This document shows positions 43,095 through 52,006 of a stretch of 62,710 nucleotides of DNA, in pieces. How positions within the stretch are numbered: position 1 is the stretch's first letter; every line of letters begins with the position of its first letter. The translations under genes and the position numbers were made by a program. The notes beneath the pieces are model-generated. The model was not told the DNA's origin, made no database searches, and saw only the letters and a program-made list of their open reading frames with translations. The stretch is from Nonomuraea antri (lineage in GTDB: Bacteria; Actinomycetota; Actinomycetes; Streptosporangiales; Streptosporangiaceae): positions 1 through 62,710 of the forward strand of contig NZ_JABCPZ010000036.1 of NCBI RefSeq assembly GCF_013283785.1, given 5' to 3'.

Positions 43095-43190
43095 CAGACG
43101 ACGACGCAAGCCCCGGACCTGCCGCTGCACATGCGCAGGAACGGGCTCGACCCGGTCGAGGGCTTCACCGCCTGGGTGGGATCACAGGAG
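43095..43190 (+). pseudogene. N-terminal remnant of a cytochrome P450 gene
   Basis: The frame reads APDLPLHMRRNGLDPVEGF, which matches the typical start of actinobacterial cytochromes P450, but nothing of the rest of a P450 (no I-helix or heme-Cys loop) follows. The open frame runs on into unrelated sequence to 43262. I interpret it as the stump left by a deletion. Confidence 0.5.
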
Positions 43191-43359
43191 AGAGGAGCTG
43201 AGGGCTGCTTCCTGGATCGGGGTCCTGGACGCGTTCTCTCGAACAGCTATTTCCGGCGATAATCACCTCCGCCTTTCGCATCTGTATCAAAGTGGCAAGT
43301 GGCTTCGTTGTTTCAAGGCCGCTCTGTCCGAACGATCCGAACAGCGAAAAGGACGGGAC

Positions 43360-43526
43360 GTGGACGTACGGATTCGCATCACCGGCGGAGACGCGGTGGA
43401 GGAACTGGCCGCGTTGTGGGAGTGGCGCTGGGACGACTCGGGGACAGAACCGTCGTCCTCACGGCGGAATACGAGGGCAACGGGGGCAGGTCATTGACCC
43501 GGCTGTGGGACCTGGGACCCGTCTAG
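43360..43526 (+). pseudogene. Remnant of an effector-associated (EACC1-like) small protein
   Basis: A GTG at 43360 with AAGGA upstream begins VDVRIRITGGDAVEELAALW, like the start of the ~120-residue effector-associated constant component proteins of actinobacteria. The frame stops at 43497; a second frame, ending at 43526, continues with GDRTVVLTAEYEGN, like the C-terminal strand of the same family. The middle is missing and the ends are out of frame. Family assignment is from memory and tentative. Confidence 0.4.
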
Positions 43527-43533
43527 CCGACGG

Positions 43534-44208
43534 TCACCACCCTGCCAGCCCCTTGCCGATCATGACGACCCCGAGGAGCAGCAGGACCACGAACATCACG
43601 GTGGCGTTCTCGGCGACGAGCCAGTCCTTGGCCGAAAGCAGCGGCGCCCGGATCCGGTCGCGCATGAGCAGGAAGGCCAGGACGGGCCCGGCGACGGTGA
43701 GGCTGCCCAGGACGACGAAGATCAGAACGGCCGCGGCGGTGCCTCCCACGGTGAGATTCGACTCGGCGATGACCAGGGCGGCCGCCACGGCCAGCGCCAG
43801 GTTCTTCGGATTGAGCCCGGACAGCAGCGCACCCAGGCCGAACGCCTGAGGCACGGGCATCCGGTCGACGGCCGCCATCCACCCCGGCATCCGCGGCTCC
43901 TGGCCGTCGCGTGGCCGTGATCGCCATTGCTTGACGGCCATCACCAGGAAGAGCACGCCGAGCAGCAGCTTGACGATCGCCGTCCAGGTACGGCCGCCTT
44001 CCTCTCCCGCCTTCGCCGGATCGGCGACCAGGACGACCACGGTGGTGACGGCCAGCAGCCCGCAGATCCAGCCGAGCGCGAACGCCGGGGCGGTACGGGC
44101 CGCGGCGGGCGACATCAGCATCAGCACCGCCGCGATGATCGGCACCGGGCTGAGCGCGACGCCGACCGCGGACGGCAGCAGGTCCCCGATCGCTGCGCCC
44201 AGGCTCAC
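43534..44208 (-). CDS. GAP/SfLAP-like (Sap family) membrane protein
   Basis: 224 residues, about six membrane segments (for example VALSPVPIIAAVLMLMS and FALGWICGLLAVTTVVVLV). The layout matches the sulfolipid-1-addressing protein (Sap/GAP) family, LysE-like small exporters found in actinobacteria. GTG at 44208 overlaps the stop of the DUF1254 gene (GTGA), so the two are coupled. Substrate unknown. Confidence 0.8.
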   Translation of the reverse strand: MSLGAAIGDLLPSAVGVALSPVPIIAAVLMLMSPAAARTAPAFALGWICGLLAVTTVVVLVADPAKAGEEGGRTWTAIVKLLLGVLFLVMAVKQWRSRPRDGQEPRMPGWMAAVDRMPVPQAFGLGALLSGLNPKNLALAVAAALVIAESNLTVGGTAAAVLIFVVLGSLTVAGPVLAFLLMRDRIRAPLLSAKDWLVAENATVMFVVLLLLGVVMIGKGLAGW

Positions 44209-45572
44209 CGCGCACCCTCGACCTTGTGGAAGTCGCCGGGCTTGTACTCGTGCTCGAAGAACTCCCGCGTGGGGCCGTAGAAGCGGAACAGGCTGAACCA
44301 GCCGCGACCCGGCACCGACCTGAGCCAGTTCTTGGCGCCTTCGGGTGGTTCGGGGCCGACGTAGAGGGTGATGGAGCCGTCGTCGTTGCGGTCGAGGTCG
44401 TTCATGCCGTTCAGCGACGGGTACACCTGGCCCGGCGCGTCCACGCCGCCGGCCGTGTCCGCGTCGTAGACGGTCACCGACCAGAACAGCGAGGCGGGCG
44501 GGTCGGGCGGCAGGTCGATGCGGTAGACGTGCTCGCCCCTGAGGTGGTCGCCGTCGGCGTCCTTGTAGGCGTTGCCGTACTTGGCGCCCATGCCGACGAT
44601 GGAGGTGATCATGCCGGTGCTGATGGAGTAGTGGTTGATGAACATGTGCGCCTTGGCGTCCACGTCGGTGTGCGCCTTGTCGGCGCCGTCGCGGCCGGCC
44701 GCGATGTTCTTGGCCATCCGCCGGCCGGTACGGGCGGCCAGGTCCAGCAGCTCCCGCTGCCGGGCCGTGGGCCGGAACGGCTTGCCCTTCGCGATGCCCA
44801 GGGCGGCGAGCATGCCGTGCATGTACGGGTCGACGGCGTCCACCCGCTCCTTCTGGACGAACTCCTCCAGCAGGTCGAAATAGGTCCCGTCGACCGGGAA
44901 GAGCGCGTTCGCGGGGACGTCGGAGACGTGCGGGAACACCATCGGCACGGCCTCACCCCTCAGTGGGCGGATCGTGATGCTCTCCACCGAGTCGACGCCG
45001 GGTGACAGGTCCTTCACCGAGGTGAAGAAGCCACGCACGAAGACGAACACCCCGTTCGTGCGGCTGGTGTAGACGTAGTGGTCCCGCGTGTCCACCTGCT
45101 CCTCGTGGCCCTCGGGCACGAGGAGGTACCGGCCGCCCTCGCCGTGGTCGGGGCCGGGGATGCCGACGTCGCCGAGGTACCGCCTGCCGTCGATGACGGG
45201 GCCGGTGAGCGGCCGGTGCCAGAAGTCGTCCATCAGCGCCTGGAGCCGGGGCGGCGCCTCGATCACCAGGGGCCCGGTCCGGCTGAGGTCGGCGAAGGCC
45301 AGCCCGTAGATCACGTCGGAGTTCGGGGTGGTGATCAGGGTGTTGGGCTTGAGCCGTTTCTCGAACACCGACATCACGTTGTATCCGGTGCCGGACAACT
45401 CCCCCAGGCTCTTGCACATCGCGTACATGTTCATCGCCGGCAGAGCCCACAGGTACACCTGGGTCGCGCGCTGGAAGAACAGCTCCTCATCCAGCGCGCG
45501 GGTCGTCTCGGCGGTCGGGTATCCGCCCTCGAAGGGCAGCTCGGCCGGCTCTCGGTAGCGATCAGCGGTCAT
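44205..45572 (-). CDS. DUF1254/DUF1214 domain protein
   Basis: 455 residues. The N-terminal DUF1254 part (RATQVYLWALPAMNMYAM, NTLITTPNSDVIYGLAFADL) and the C-terminal DUF1214 part (FWSVTVYDADT, ITLYVGPEPPEG, KNWLRSVPGRGWFSLFRFYG) are complete. The biochemical role of these proteins is not established, although they are often near stress or lipid-related genes. Start ATG 45572 has a G-rich upstream. Coupled to the downstream Sap-like exporter. Confidence 0.88.
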   Translation of the reverse strand: MTADRYREPAELPFEGGYPTAETTRALDEELFFQRATQVYLWALPAMNMYAMCKSLGELSGTGYNVMSVFEKRLKPNTLITTPNSDVIYGLAFADLSRTGPLVIEAPPRLQALMDDFWHRPLTGPVIDGRRYLGDVGIPGPDHGEGGRYLLVPEGHEEQVDTRDHYVYTSRTNGVFVFVRGFFTSVKDLSPGVDSVESITIRPLRGEAVPMVFPHVSDVPANALFPVDGTYFDLLEEFVQKERVDAVDPYMHGMLAALGIAKGKPFRPTARQRELLDLAARTGRRMAKNIAAGRDGADKAHTDVDAKAHMFINHYSISTGMITSIVGMGAKYGNAYKDADGDHLRGEHVYRIDLPPDPPASLFWSVTVYDADTAGGVDAPGQVYPSLNGMNDLDRNDDGSITLYVGPEPPEGAKNWLRSVPGRGWFSLFRFYGPTREFFEHEYKPGDFHKVEGAR

Positions 45573-45656
45573 GACGTCCCCCGGCCCCTTTTGCCATCCA
45601 ACGGATGATCGGGACCTACCCGCCGGACCTCACGCGGCGGCTTGGGCGAGGTATGG

Positions 45657-46259
45657 TCAGCGTCTGTTTCGAAGGCGGGCCGAGGTGCGCGGCCGCGGGC
45701 GCTCGCCCTGCGGCCCGAACATGATCAGGTACTCGGTCGGACCGCCGGGGCCGGCGTTCGTCACCCCGTGCGGGGTGCGGGTGTCGAACTCGGCGACGTC
45801 CCCGTGGGTCAGGATGAGGTCCTGGTCGCCGAGCGCGAGCCACAGCCGCCCGTACAGGACGCACAGCCACTCGTGGCCGTCGTGGGAGACCTGACGTGGC
45901 CGCGTGGGCGGGTCCTCGACGGCGGGCAGGACGTGCTTGTGGGCGTGCAGGCCGCCGACGTACCGGGTCAGCGGCAGCACCGCCTTGTCGTCGCCGAAGC
46001 TCAGCGGCGCCCGGGTGCGCGGTTCGGCCGTGGGTGTGGTGCCGGTCAGCTCGTCCAGGGAGACGCCGTACTCCTTGGACAGCTGCAGCACCACCTCCAG
46101 GGTGGGTTTGCGCCGGCCGGTCTCGATCCTGGACAGCGTGCTCGTCGAGATGCCGGTCGCGCGGCTGACACCGGCGAGCGTCGCGCCGTGGTGCTCGCGC
46201 GCGGCCCGCAACCGGGATCCCATCGCGGCCAGTGTGCCGTCCACGTCGTCCACCGCCAC
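45657..46259 (-). CDS. XRE-family regulator with C-terminal cupin
   Basis: 200 residues. HTH_3 domain at residues ~10-70 (LRAAREHHGATLAGVSRATG, SRIETGRRKPTLEVVLQLSK) and a cupin sensor domain (HDGHEWLCVLYGRLWLALGD, HGDVAEFDTRTPHGVTNAG). Such regulators repress nearby metabolic genes. GTG at 46259 with AGGAG seven bases upstream is chosen; the longer frame is not protein-like. Divergent from the epoxide hydrolase gene. Confidence 0.9.
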   Translation of the reverse strand: MAVDDVDGTLAAMGSRLRAAREHHGATLAGVSRATGISTSTLSRIETGRRKPTLEVVLQLSKEYGVSLDELTGTTPTAEPRTRAPLSFGDDKAVLPLTRYVGGLHAHKHVLPAVEDPPTRPRQVSHDGHEWLCVLYGRLWLALGDQDLILTHGDVAEFDTRTPHGVTNAGPGGPTEYLIMFGPQGERPRPRTSARLRNRR

Positions 46260-46398
46260 CTTTCCGCTCCTTCCCGCCGTGCCGCTCCATCGCTCTGTCC
46301 TGCGAGTTTGCCAGAATGGCAAGGCGAGTCGCGCCGGGCGGGCGCCGCGCCGCATGATCGATGGGTAGCCGCGTCCGCCGCGAACCGAGGAGAAGCCC

Positions 46399-47388
46399 GT
46401 GCCACCCGAGCCGACCGCCGAGCTCCGCCACCGCATCGTCGAGGCCCCGGCCGGGCGCCTGCACCTGGTCGAGCAGGGCAGTGGCCCGCTGGTCCTGCTC
46501 GTGCACGGCTTCCCCGAGTTCTGGTACTCCTGGCGCCACCAGCTCCCGGCCCTCGCCGCGGCCGGCCACCGGGCGGTGGCGATCGACGTGCGCGGTTACG
46601 GCCGTTCCGCCAAGCCGGCGGCGATCGACGCCTACCGGATGCTCGACCTGGTGGCGGACAACGTCGCCGTCGTGCGCGCGCTCGGCGAGGAGAACGCGGT
46701 GATCGTCGGCCACGACTGGGGCTCCTCCATCGCCGCCGCCTCCGCCCTGCTCCATCCCGAGGTCTTCCGCGCCGTCGGCCTGCTGAGCGTCCCCTACGCG
46801 CCGCCCGGCGGCCCTCGCCCCAGCGATGTCTTCGGCCGGATCGGCGGCCCCGAGCAGGAGTTCTACGTCTCCTACTTCCAGGAGCCCGGCCGCGCCGAGT
46901 CGGAGATCGAGCCCGACGTCCGGGGCTGGCTCGCGGGCCTCTACGCGGCGCTGTCCGCCGACACCATGCCCGCCCCGTCCGAGCGCGACCCGCACTTCGT
47001 CACCCGGGACGGTGGCCGGCTGCGCGACCGCTTCCCCACGGGGGTCCTCCCGGCCTGGCTGAGCGAGGACGACCTCGACGTCTACGCCGGGGAGTTCGAG
47101 CGCACCGGGATCGTCGGCGCGCTCAACCGCTACCGCAACATGGACCGGGACTGGGCGGATCTCGCCCCGCACCGGGGCGCCCCGATCAAGCAGCCGTCCC
47201 TGTTCATCGGCGGCGCCCTGGACGCCTCCACCACCTGGATGTCCGACGCCATCGACGCCTACCCCACCACCCTGCCCGGCCTGTCCGGCTCCCATCTCCT
47301 GGACGGCTGCGGCCACTGGGTCCAGCAGGAGCGCCCCGACGAGGTCAACCGCCTGCTGACCGGCTGGCTCGCCACCCTCCGGCGCTGA
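46399..47388 (+). CDS. Alpha/beta-hydrolase, epoxide hydrolase-like
   Basis: 329 residues. The oxyanion-hole motif HGFPEFWYSWRHQ, nucleophile Asp in VGHDWGSSIA and the C-terminal His in GCGHWVQQERPDEV identify the soluble epoxide hydrolase family, which opens epoxides to diols. Start GTG 46399 has GAGGAG upstream. The divergent XRE-cupin gene 139 bases away is its likely regulator. Confidence 0.92.
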   Translation: MPPEPTAELRHRIVEAPAGRLHLVEQGSGPLVLLVHGFPEFWYSWRHQLPALAAAGHRAVAIDVRGYGRSAKPAAIDAYRMLDLVADNVAVVRALGEENAVIVGHDWGSSIAAASALLHPEVFRAVGLLSVPYAPPGGPRPSDVFGRIGGPEQEFYVSYFQEPGRAESEIEPDVRGWLAGLYAALSADTMPAPSERDPHFVTRDGGRLRDRFPTGVLPAWLSEDDLDVYAGEFERTGIVGALNRYRNMDRDWADLAPHRGAPIKQPSLFIGGALDASTTWMSDAIDAYPTTLPGLSGSHLLDGCGHWVQQERPDEVNRLLTGWLATLRR

Positions 47389-47614
47389 ACCCGGTGCCGT
47401 TGCAGCTTTCCTGCAGCCGTCCCGCATATCCCACATGCGATCTTGGAAAGAGAACGCGTGTGTGCGTGGATCCGGTGGAGATGCCTCATGATCCGAGTGA
47501 ACACCCCTGGACCTGATCGTCAGCATGGCCCCGCCGTCTCGCCGGGACGGGTGGATGGCGACGCCCGCTGACGGTCCCCGCGGCCCGGGGGACCATGGGG
47601 GCGGCGGTGCTGGG

Positions 47615-48625
47615 GTGATCACCGCCGCCCCCTACCCGGCGCGGGTGTGGCTCAGGGCCGCGATGTCGGCGGGGCTGGACCGGTCTCAGGCCAGGCTGCT
47701 TCCCGGGCTGACCGTGCTGCACGAGGACGGGATCCGGATCCCGGCGACCGCGGTGTACCGGATCGCGGAGGCGTCGCTCGACCTGATCTGGGCGGCGGGC
47801 GGCGCTGAGCGGGTGCTCGAGCTGTGCACGCCGGGAGCGATGGGGGTGTGGGAATACCAGTTCGATTTCGCCGCCACCCTCACCGAGGCGTTGCGGAGCG
47901 CCAGTCGTCACATGCCTGCCCTCGGCACTCCTGATGACAAGTTCCTGGTGGAACGCGACGTGACGGGCGTGACCGTCCGCTGGCACGCAGCCGCTCCGGT
48001 TCATCCGAGCTACCCGCTGATATCCGAGGCGTTCGCGGCGCTGCTGGTGGCCAAGGCGAGCTCGGTGGCGGGACGTCCGGTGCGCCCGTCGCACATCGGG
48101 CTGCCGGGCCCGGCGCCGCGGCGCCACCGCCGCCTGATCGAGCTCTGCGGAACGCGACGGGTGGACTTCGGCACCGGCGTCATGTCGGTCACCTTCACGG
48201 AGGCCGACGCCGACGCGCCTCTGCCGGGCGCCGATCCCGTGCTCGCGGCGATCCTCGACCGCCACGCCGAGATGGCGGTGATCACCGCCCGCCACGTCCT
48301 CGGCTGGATGGACCGGTTCCACACCGTGCTCGAGAAGTCCCTGGCCGCGGGCCCCCCGGACCTGATGCGGGTGGCCCGCACCCTCGCGCTCAGCCCGCGT
48401 ACGCTGCAGCGCCGGCTGCGCGAGGAAGGCACCAGCTGGCGTGCGGAGGTCGAGCTGATGCAGCAGCGACGCGTCGACAGGCTCCTGCGGGAGACCGCGC
48501 TGAGCATGGACGTCATCGCCGCTCAGGTCGGCTACAGCGACGCCCGCGCGCTGCGGCGTGCGGTCCGGCGCTGGCACGGCCAGGGGCCCGCGGCCGTCCG
48601 CCGCGCGACGGCCACCGAGCGTTGA
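47615..48625 (+). CDS. AraC-family regulator with arabinose-binding-like N-terminal domain
   Basis: About 336 residues. N-terminal domain (ARVWLRAAMSAGLDRSQARLL onward) fits the Arabinose_bd domain of AraC regulators; the C-terminal HTH is clear (MRVARTLALSPRTLQRRLREEG, MDVIAAQVGYSDARALRRAV). The start is uncertain: GTG 47615 is preferred on domain boundary, while in-frame ATGs at 47525 and 47555 would add a Gly/Pro-rich tail. It precedes the esterase-YceI-isochorismatase genes and may control them. Confidence 0.82.
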   Translation: MITAAPYPARVWLRAAMSAGLDRSQARLLPGLTVLHEDGIRIPATAVYRIAEASLDLIWAAGGAERVLELCTPGAMGVWEYQFDFAATLTEALRSASRHMPALGTPDDKFLVERDVTGVTVRWHAAAPVHPSYPLISEAFAALLVAKASSVAGRPVRPSHIGLPGPAPRRHRRLIELCGTRRVDFGTGVMSVTFTEADADAPLPGADPVLAAILDRHAEMAVITARHVLGWMDRFHTVLEKSLAAGPPDLMRVARTLALSPRTLQRRLREEGTSWRAEVELMQQRRVDRLLRETALSMDVIAAQVGYSDARALRRAVRRWHGQGPAAVRRATATER

Positions 48626-48817
48626 CCGGGCCCCGGCCGGCTCGGCGGCCGCCATCGGTGACGGAGGAGCGGCCGGACGTGGCGCGGACGGTCCCCATCG
48701 TGACGCCTGTGGTCCTCCTGGAGCCCGGGCCGGGTTCCTACCGTTTGGACGGGAAGCCGACCAGGCCGAACGTCCGGCGTGACACCCACGCGCCGGACCG
48801 AGAAGAAGGGGATGTTC

Positions 48818-49714
48818 ATGGCTGTCACCATGCTGGAGATCTACACCAGGCTGCACGAGGTGCGGTTCCTGCCGTTCGAGCCCGAAGGGCCGGCCGGCCT
48901 CGAGGCGCAGCGGGAGCGGTTCGAGAGCCTCGCCCTTCCGGTGCCCGCCGACGCGGTCATCGACGAGGTCGCGGAACTGCCGGGATTACGGATCGCCGTC
49001 CCTGAGTCGGACGCCGGCCGGATCGTGCTGTACGTGCACGGCGGCGCCTACCACCTGGGCTCGACCCGCCAGTTCCGGGGCTTCGGCACCGACATCGCCC
49101 GGTTCACCGAGGCCACGCTCTACAGCGTGGAGTGGCGCCGCGCACCCGAACACCACTTCCCCGCGCCGATCGACGACACCAGGAACGCCTACGCCTGGCT
49201 GCTGGAACAGGGCCACCGGCCCGAGCAGATCGCGTTCGTCGGCGACTCCTCCGGCGGCAACGCCGTACTCGCCGCGTTGCTGTCGATCCGGGAGCACGGA
49301 CTGCCGCTGCCCGCGGCGGTGGTCGCCATGTCGGCCTGGACCGACCTGACCAACAGCGTGCCCAGCAGGGAGAGCCGCGTCCATCGGTCTCCTGGGGTCC
49401 TGCCGGAGGTGCTCAGCACCTACGCGCCTTCCTACCTGGGCGGCGCCGACCCGCGTGACCCGCTCGCCTCACCGCTGTTCGGCGACCTGGCCGGGCTGCC
49501 GCCGCTGCTGCTGCAGGTCGGGACCGAGGAGATCCTGTACGACGACTCGGCGCTCTTCGTCGAGGCCGCACGGCGGGCCGGGGTGGACGCCACCCTCGAG
49601 AGCGGCGAGGGCATGCCGCACGTGTACCCGATCTACCACGCGAACGTCCCCGAATCTCGGGCCGCGATGGAGAACCTCGGCGCGTTCGTCCGCGAGCACA
49701 CCAAGACCACCTGA
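48818..49714 (+). CDS. HSL-type alpha/beta-hydrolase (esterase)
   Basis: 298 residues, hormone-sensitive-lipase/acetyl-esterase family: HGGAYHLGS (oxyanion hole), GDSSGGNA (Ser nucleophile), Asp near GTEEILYDDS and His in MPHVYP. It hydrolyses small esters or lactones. ATG 48818 follows AAGGGG by six bases; ATG 48812 is an alternative. A second, divergent HSL-type esterase lies 1.3 kb downstream in the same direction. Confidence 0.9.
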   Translation: MAVTMLEIYTRLHEVRFLPFEPEGPAGLEAQRERFESLALPVPADAVIDEVAELPGLRIAVPESDAGRIVLYVHGGAYHLGSTRQFRGFGTDIARFTEATLYSVEWRRAPEHHFPAPIDDTRNAYAWLLEQGHRPEQIAFVGDSSGGNAVLAALLSIREHGLPLPAAVVAMSAWTDLTNSVPSRESRVHRSPGVLPEVLSTYAPSYLGGADPRDPLASPLFGDLAGLPPLLLQVGTEEILYDDSALFVEAARRAGVDATLESGEGMPHVYPIYHANVPESRAAMENLGAFVREHTKTT

Positions 49715-49744
49715 CCGGACGGGCACGAGAGAGGGCCGATCCCC

Positions 49745-50353
49745 ATGACCGAGCTCAGCACGGCTGCTTCCCTGACCGAGCGCCTCATCGGCAACCGCCT
49801 GTGGCACCTGGACCCCTGGCACACGGGCGTGCACTTCCGCGCGGTCCACCGCGGGGCCGGGTGGGTGCGTGGCCGGTTCACCCGGGTGAACGGCACGATC
49901 GCCTTCCCCGACGGGATCGAGCGGCCACGCGTGACCGTGCACGTCGACCTGGACGGCATCGGCACCGGGGTCCCCGCCCGCGACGCGCACCTGCGTTCCG
50001 CCGACTACCTGGACACCGGCGCCTTCCCCCGGATGCGGCTGTCCGCCGACCGGCTGGAGCGGACCGGCGAGACCGCCGGTGTCCTGCACGGCGAGCTCGA
50101 CCTGCACGGGTTCGTCCGCCCGATCGAGCTGGAGACGCGCTGGCGGGGCGCGGCGCCCGATCCGCTGTCGGAGGAGGAGCACCTCGCGTTCACCGCCACG
50201 GGCGAGATCTCGCTGGGCGGGTTCGGCATCCGCCCGCCGGTCCTGCCGGGCCTGCGGCTCCCCACCGTCGGCGACCGCGTCGCCATCGAACTGGACGTGG
50301 TGCTGCTGCCCTACGACCCGGCCCCGCTGCTGGCCGACATCCCCGTCACATGA
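49745..50353 (+). CDS. YceI-like lipocalin family protein
   Basis: 202 residues. The YceI fold is shown by HLDPWHTGVHFRAVH, RFTRVNGTIAFPDG, DAHLRSADYLDTGAFPRMRL and ELDLHGFVRPIELE. These beta-barrel proteins bind isoprenoid-like or amphiphilic molecules. No signal peptide is visible. Its stop codon overlaps the ATG of a duplicated mini-ORF leading into the truncated dehydrogenase gene. Confidence 0.88.
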   Translation: MTELSTAASLTERLIGNRLWHLDPWHTGVHFRAVHRGAGWVRGRFTRVNGTIAFPDGIERPRVTVHVDLDGIGTGVPARDAHLRSADYLDTGAFPRMRLSADRLERTGETAGVLHGELDLHGFVRPIELETRWRGAAPDPLSEEEHLAFTATGEISLGGFGIRPPVLPGLRLPTVGDRVAIELDVVLLPYDPAPLLADIPVT

Positions 50354-50413
50354 CCGGCGACTTTCACGAGGGGAGGCGCTCATGACCGGCGACTTTCACG
50401 AGAGGAGGCGCTC
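50350..50413 (+). repeat. Tandem 32-bp duplication carrying two 11-codon mini-ORFs
   Basis: Bases 50350-50381 and 50382-50413 are identical except for one base. Each starts with ATG, encodes MTGDFHE(G/R)RRS, contains GGGAGG or GAGGAGG, and stops in a TGA that overlaps the next ATG. The chain links the YceI stop, both mini-ORFs and the dehydrogenase start at 50414 through four-base ATGA overlaps. Confidence 0.9.
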
Positions 50414-51004
50414 ATGACCGGGCGCCGCAAGGTGACCGCGGCCGTCGTCACGGCGCCGGGAGGCGAGTTCTCGCCGGCCGAGGTCGAGCTGGACGAGCCG
50501 CGTCCGGCGGAGGTCCTGGTAGGCGTCGAGGCGGTCGGGATGTGCCACGCCGACCGGCTGAGCCTGGCCCGCAAGCTCGGCGCCACGCGCGCGCTGAACG
50601 CCACCCGCACCGACGTGGTGGCCGGGATCGCCGGCCTGAGCGGGGGCGGCGCCGACCGGGTCCTGGAGAGCAGCGGCGTCCCGGCGGTGTTCCGGCAAGC
50701 CGTCCAGGCCACCGCCACGGGCGGCATGACCGGGGTGGTGGGGGCGCCGCCGTTCGGCACCACCGCGCCCCTGGACGTCGCCGACCTGGTCAACAACAGC
50801 CGCCGGGTCGTCGGCATCGTCGAGGGCCGCAGCGACCCGCCCCGGTTCCTGCCCGCGCCGGCCCGGCTCGTGGCCGACGGCTCCCTGCCGGTGCACGAAC
50901 TGATCACCACCTATCCCCTGCGGGACATCACGGCCGCCGCGGCGGCGATGGCCGCGGGCACCGTCATCAAGCCCGTTCTCCTCCCCGGACAGGAGTCGTC
51001 ATGA
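50414..51004 (+). pseudogene. Zinc alcohol dehydrogenase with a large internal in-frame deletion
   Basis: 196 residues where ~370 are normal. The N-terminus (KVTAAVVTAPGGEFSPAEVE, VGVEAVGMCHADRL) has the first catalytic-zinc Cys, then jumps straight to the late Rossmann part (ARKLGATRALNATRTDVV) and the normal C-terminus (LPVHELITTYPLRDI). The second zinc ligand, the structural-zinc Cys cluster and the GxGxxG NAD motif are missing, so enzyme activity is not expected. The frame is still open, and its TGA overlaps the next ATG. Confidence 0.82.
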
Positions 51005-51987
51005 CCGAGGCGTTCCTGCCGGCCGTGCCGCCACGCGAGCACGTCGAGCAGGTGCTGGCGCTGCACGAGGCCGATCCGGCCATGCCGGCCGAGATGAGAC
51101 GCGCCCACCGGCTGCTGGCCGACATGCATCCGGGCACCACCCCCGACGACGGACGCGACCCGCGCGAGCAGCGCCGTGACGAGTACGTGCGCTGGGCGGA
51201 GCGGTTCCCGGTCCCGGGCGACGTCACCATCACCCCCTGGACCGGCGGCGACGGCCTGAGCGGCCTGCAGGTCATTCCCGAGACGCACGACCAGGAACGG
51301 GTGGTGCTGTACCTGCACGGCGGCGGATTCTTCGAGGGCGGCTCGGCCAACCACCGTGAATGGGGCGCCAAGCTCGCCGTCCAGGCGCAGGCCAGGGTGA
51401 TCCTGCTCGACTACCCGCGCGCGCCCGAGCGGCCCTTCCCCGCCGCGCCGCACGCGGTCCTGGACGCCTACCGCGCCCTGCTCCGCCAGGGCGCCCGCCC
51501 CGGGAAGATCGCCGTCGGCGGCGACTCGGCCGGCGGCTATCTCACCCTGCGGCTGCTGACCGATCTCCGGGCCAAGGGACTCCCGCTGCCGGCCGCCGGG
51601 GTGACAATCTCCGGCGTGTTCGACCTGACGCTCTCCAGCGCCTCGTTGTGGAATCGCCGGCACCGCGACCCGTTCATCGTCCGCGAAGGTCTCGAAGGGG
51701 CGATCGCCGACTTCCTCCAGGGCGCCGACCCCGCCGCACCCGCGGTCTCGCCGCTGTTCGCCGACCTCACCGCGCTGCCGCCGCTGCTGATCGAGGTGGG
51801 CACCGAGGAGGTCGTCCACGACGACTCGATCCGCCTGTACGGCGCGGCCAAACGCGCCGGAGCCGACGCCACCCTGGTCATCACCGAAGGGGCACCGCAC
51901 ATCTGGCAGCACTTCACCTCCTTCCTCCCCCAAGCCCGCGAGTCCATGGCCCGCATCGGCGAGTTCATCCGCAAGCACACCGACTAA
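51001..51987 (+). CDS. HSL-type alpha/beta-hydrolase (esterase)
   Basis: 328 residues. Catalytic features: HGGGFFEGG (oxyanion hole), GDSAGGYL (Ser), GTEEVVHDDS (Asp) and GAPHIWQHF (His). It shares the esterase scaffold of the 48.8-kb gene but is clearly divergent. It starts within the stop of the truncated dehydrogenase (ATGA) and is followed after 19 bases by the isochorismatase-like gene, so the group is probably one operon acting on an ester or lactone substrate. Confidence 0.9.
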   Translation: MTEAFLPAVPPREHVEQVLALHEADPAMPAEMRRAHRLLADMHPGTTPDDGRDPREQRRDEYVRWAERFPVPGDVTITPWTGGDGLSGLQVIPETHDQERVVLYLHGGGFFEGGSANHREWGAKLAVQAQARVILLDYPRAPERPFPAAPHAVLDAYRALLRQGARPGKIAVGGDSAGGYLTLRLLTDLRAKGLPLPAAGVTISGVFDLTLSSASLWNRRHRDPFIVREGLEGAIADFLQGADPAAPAVSPLFADLTALPPLLIEVGTEEVVHDDSIRLYGAAKRAGADATLVITEGAPHIWQHFTSFLPQARESMARIGEFIRKHTD

Positions 51988-52006
51988 AACCGGAGGGCAC
52001 GGCACC

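Noticed and set aside
43292..43849. 185-residue plus-strand frame
   Set aside because: Ser/Thr/Arg-rich shadow opposite the Sap-like membrane protein; only the 43360-43526 part has family resemblance and it is broken.
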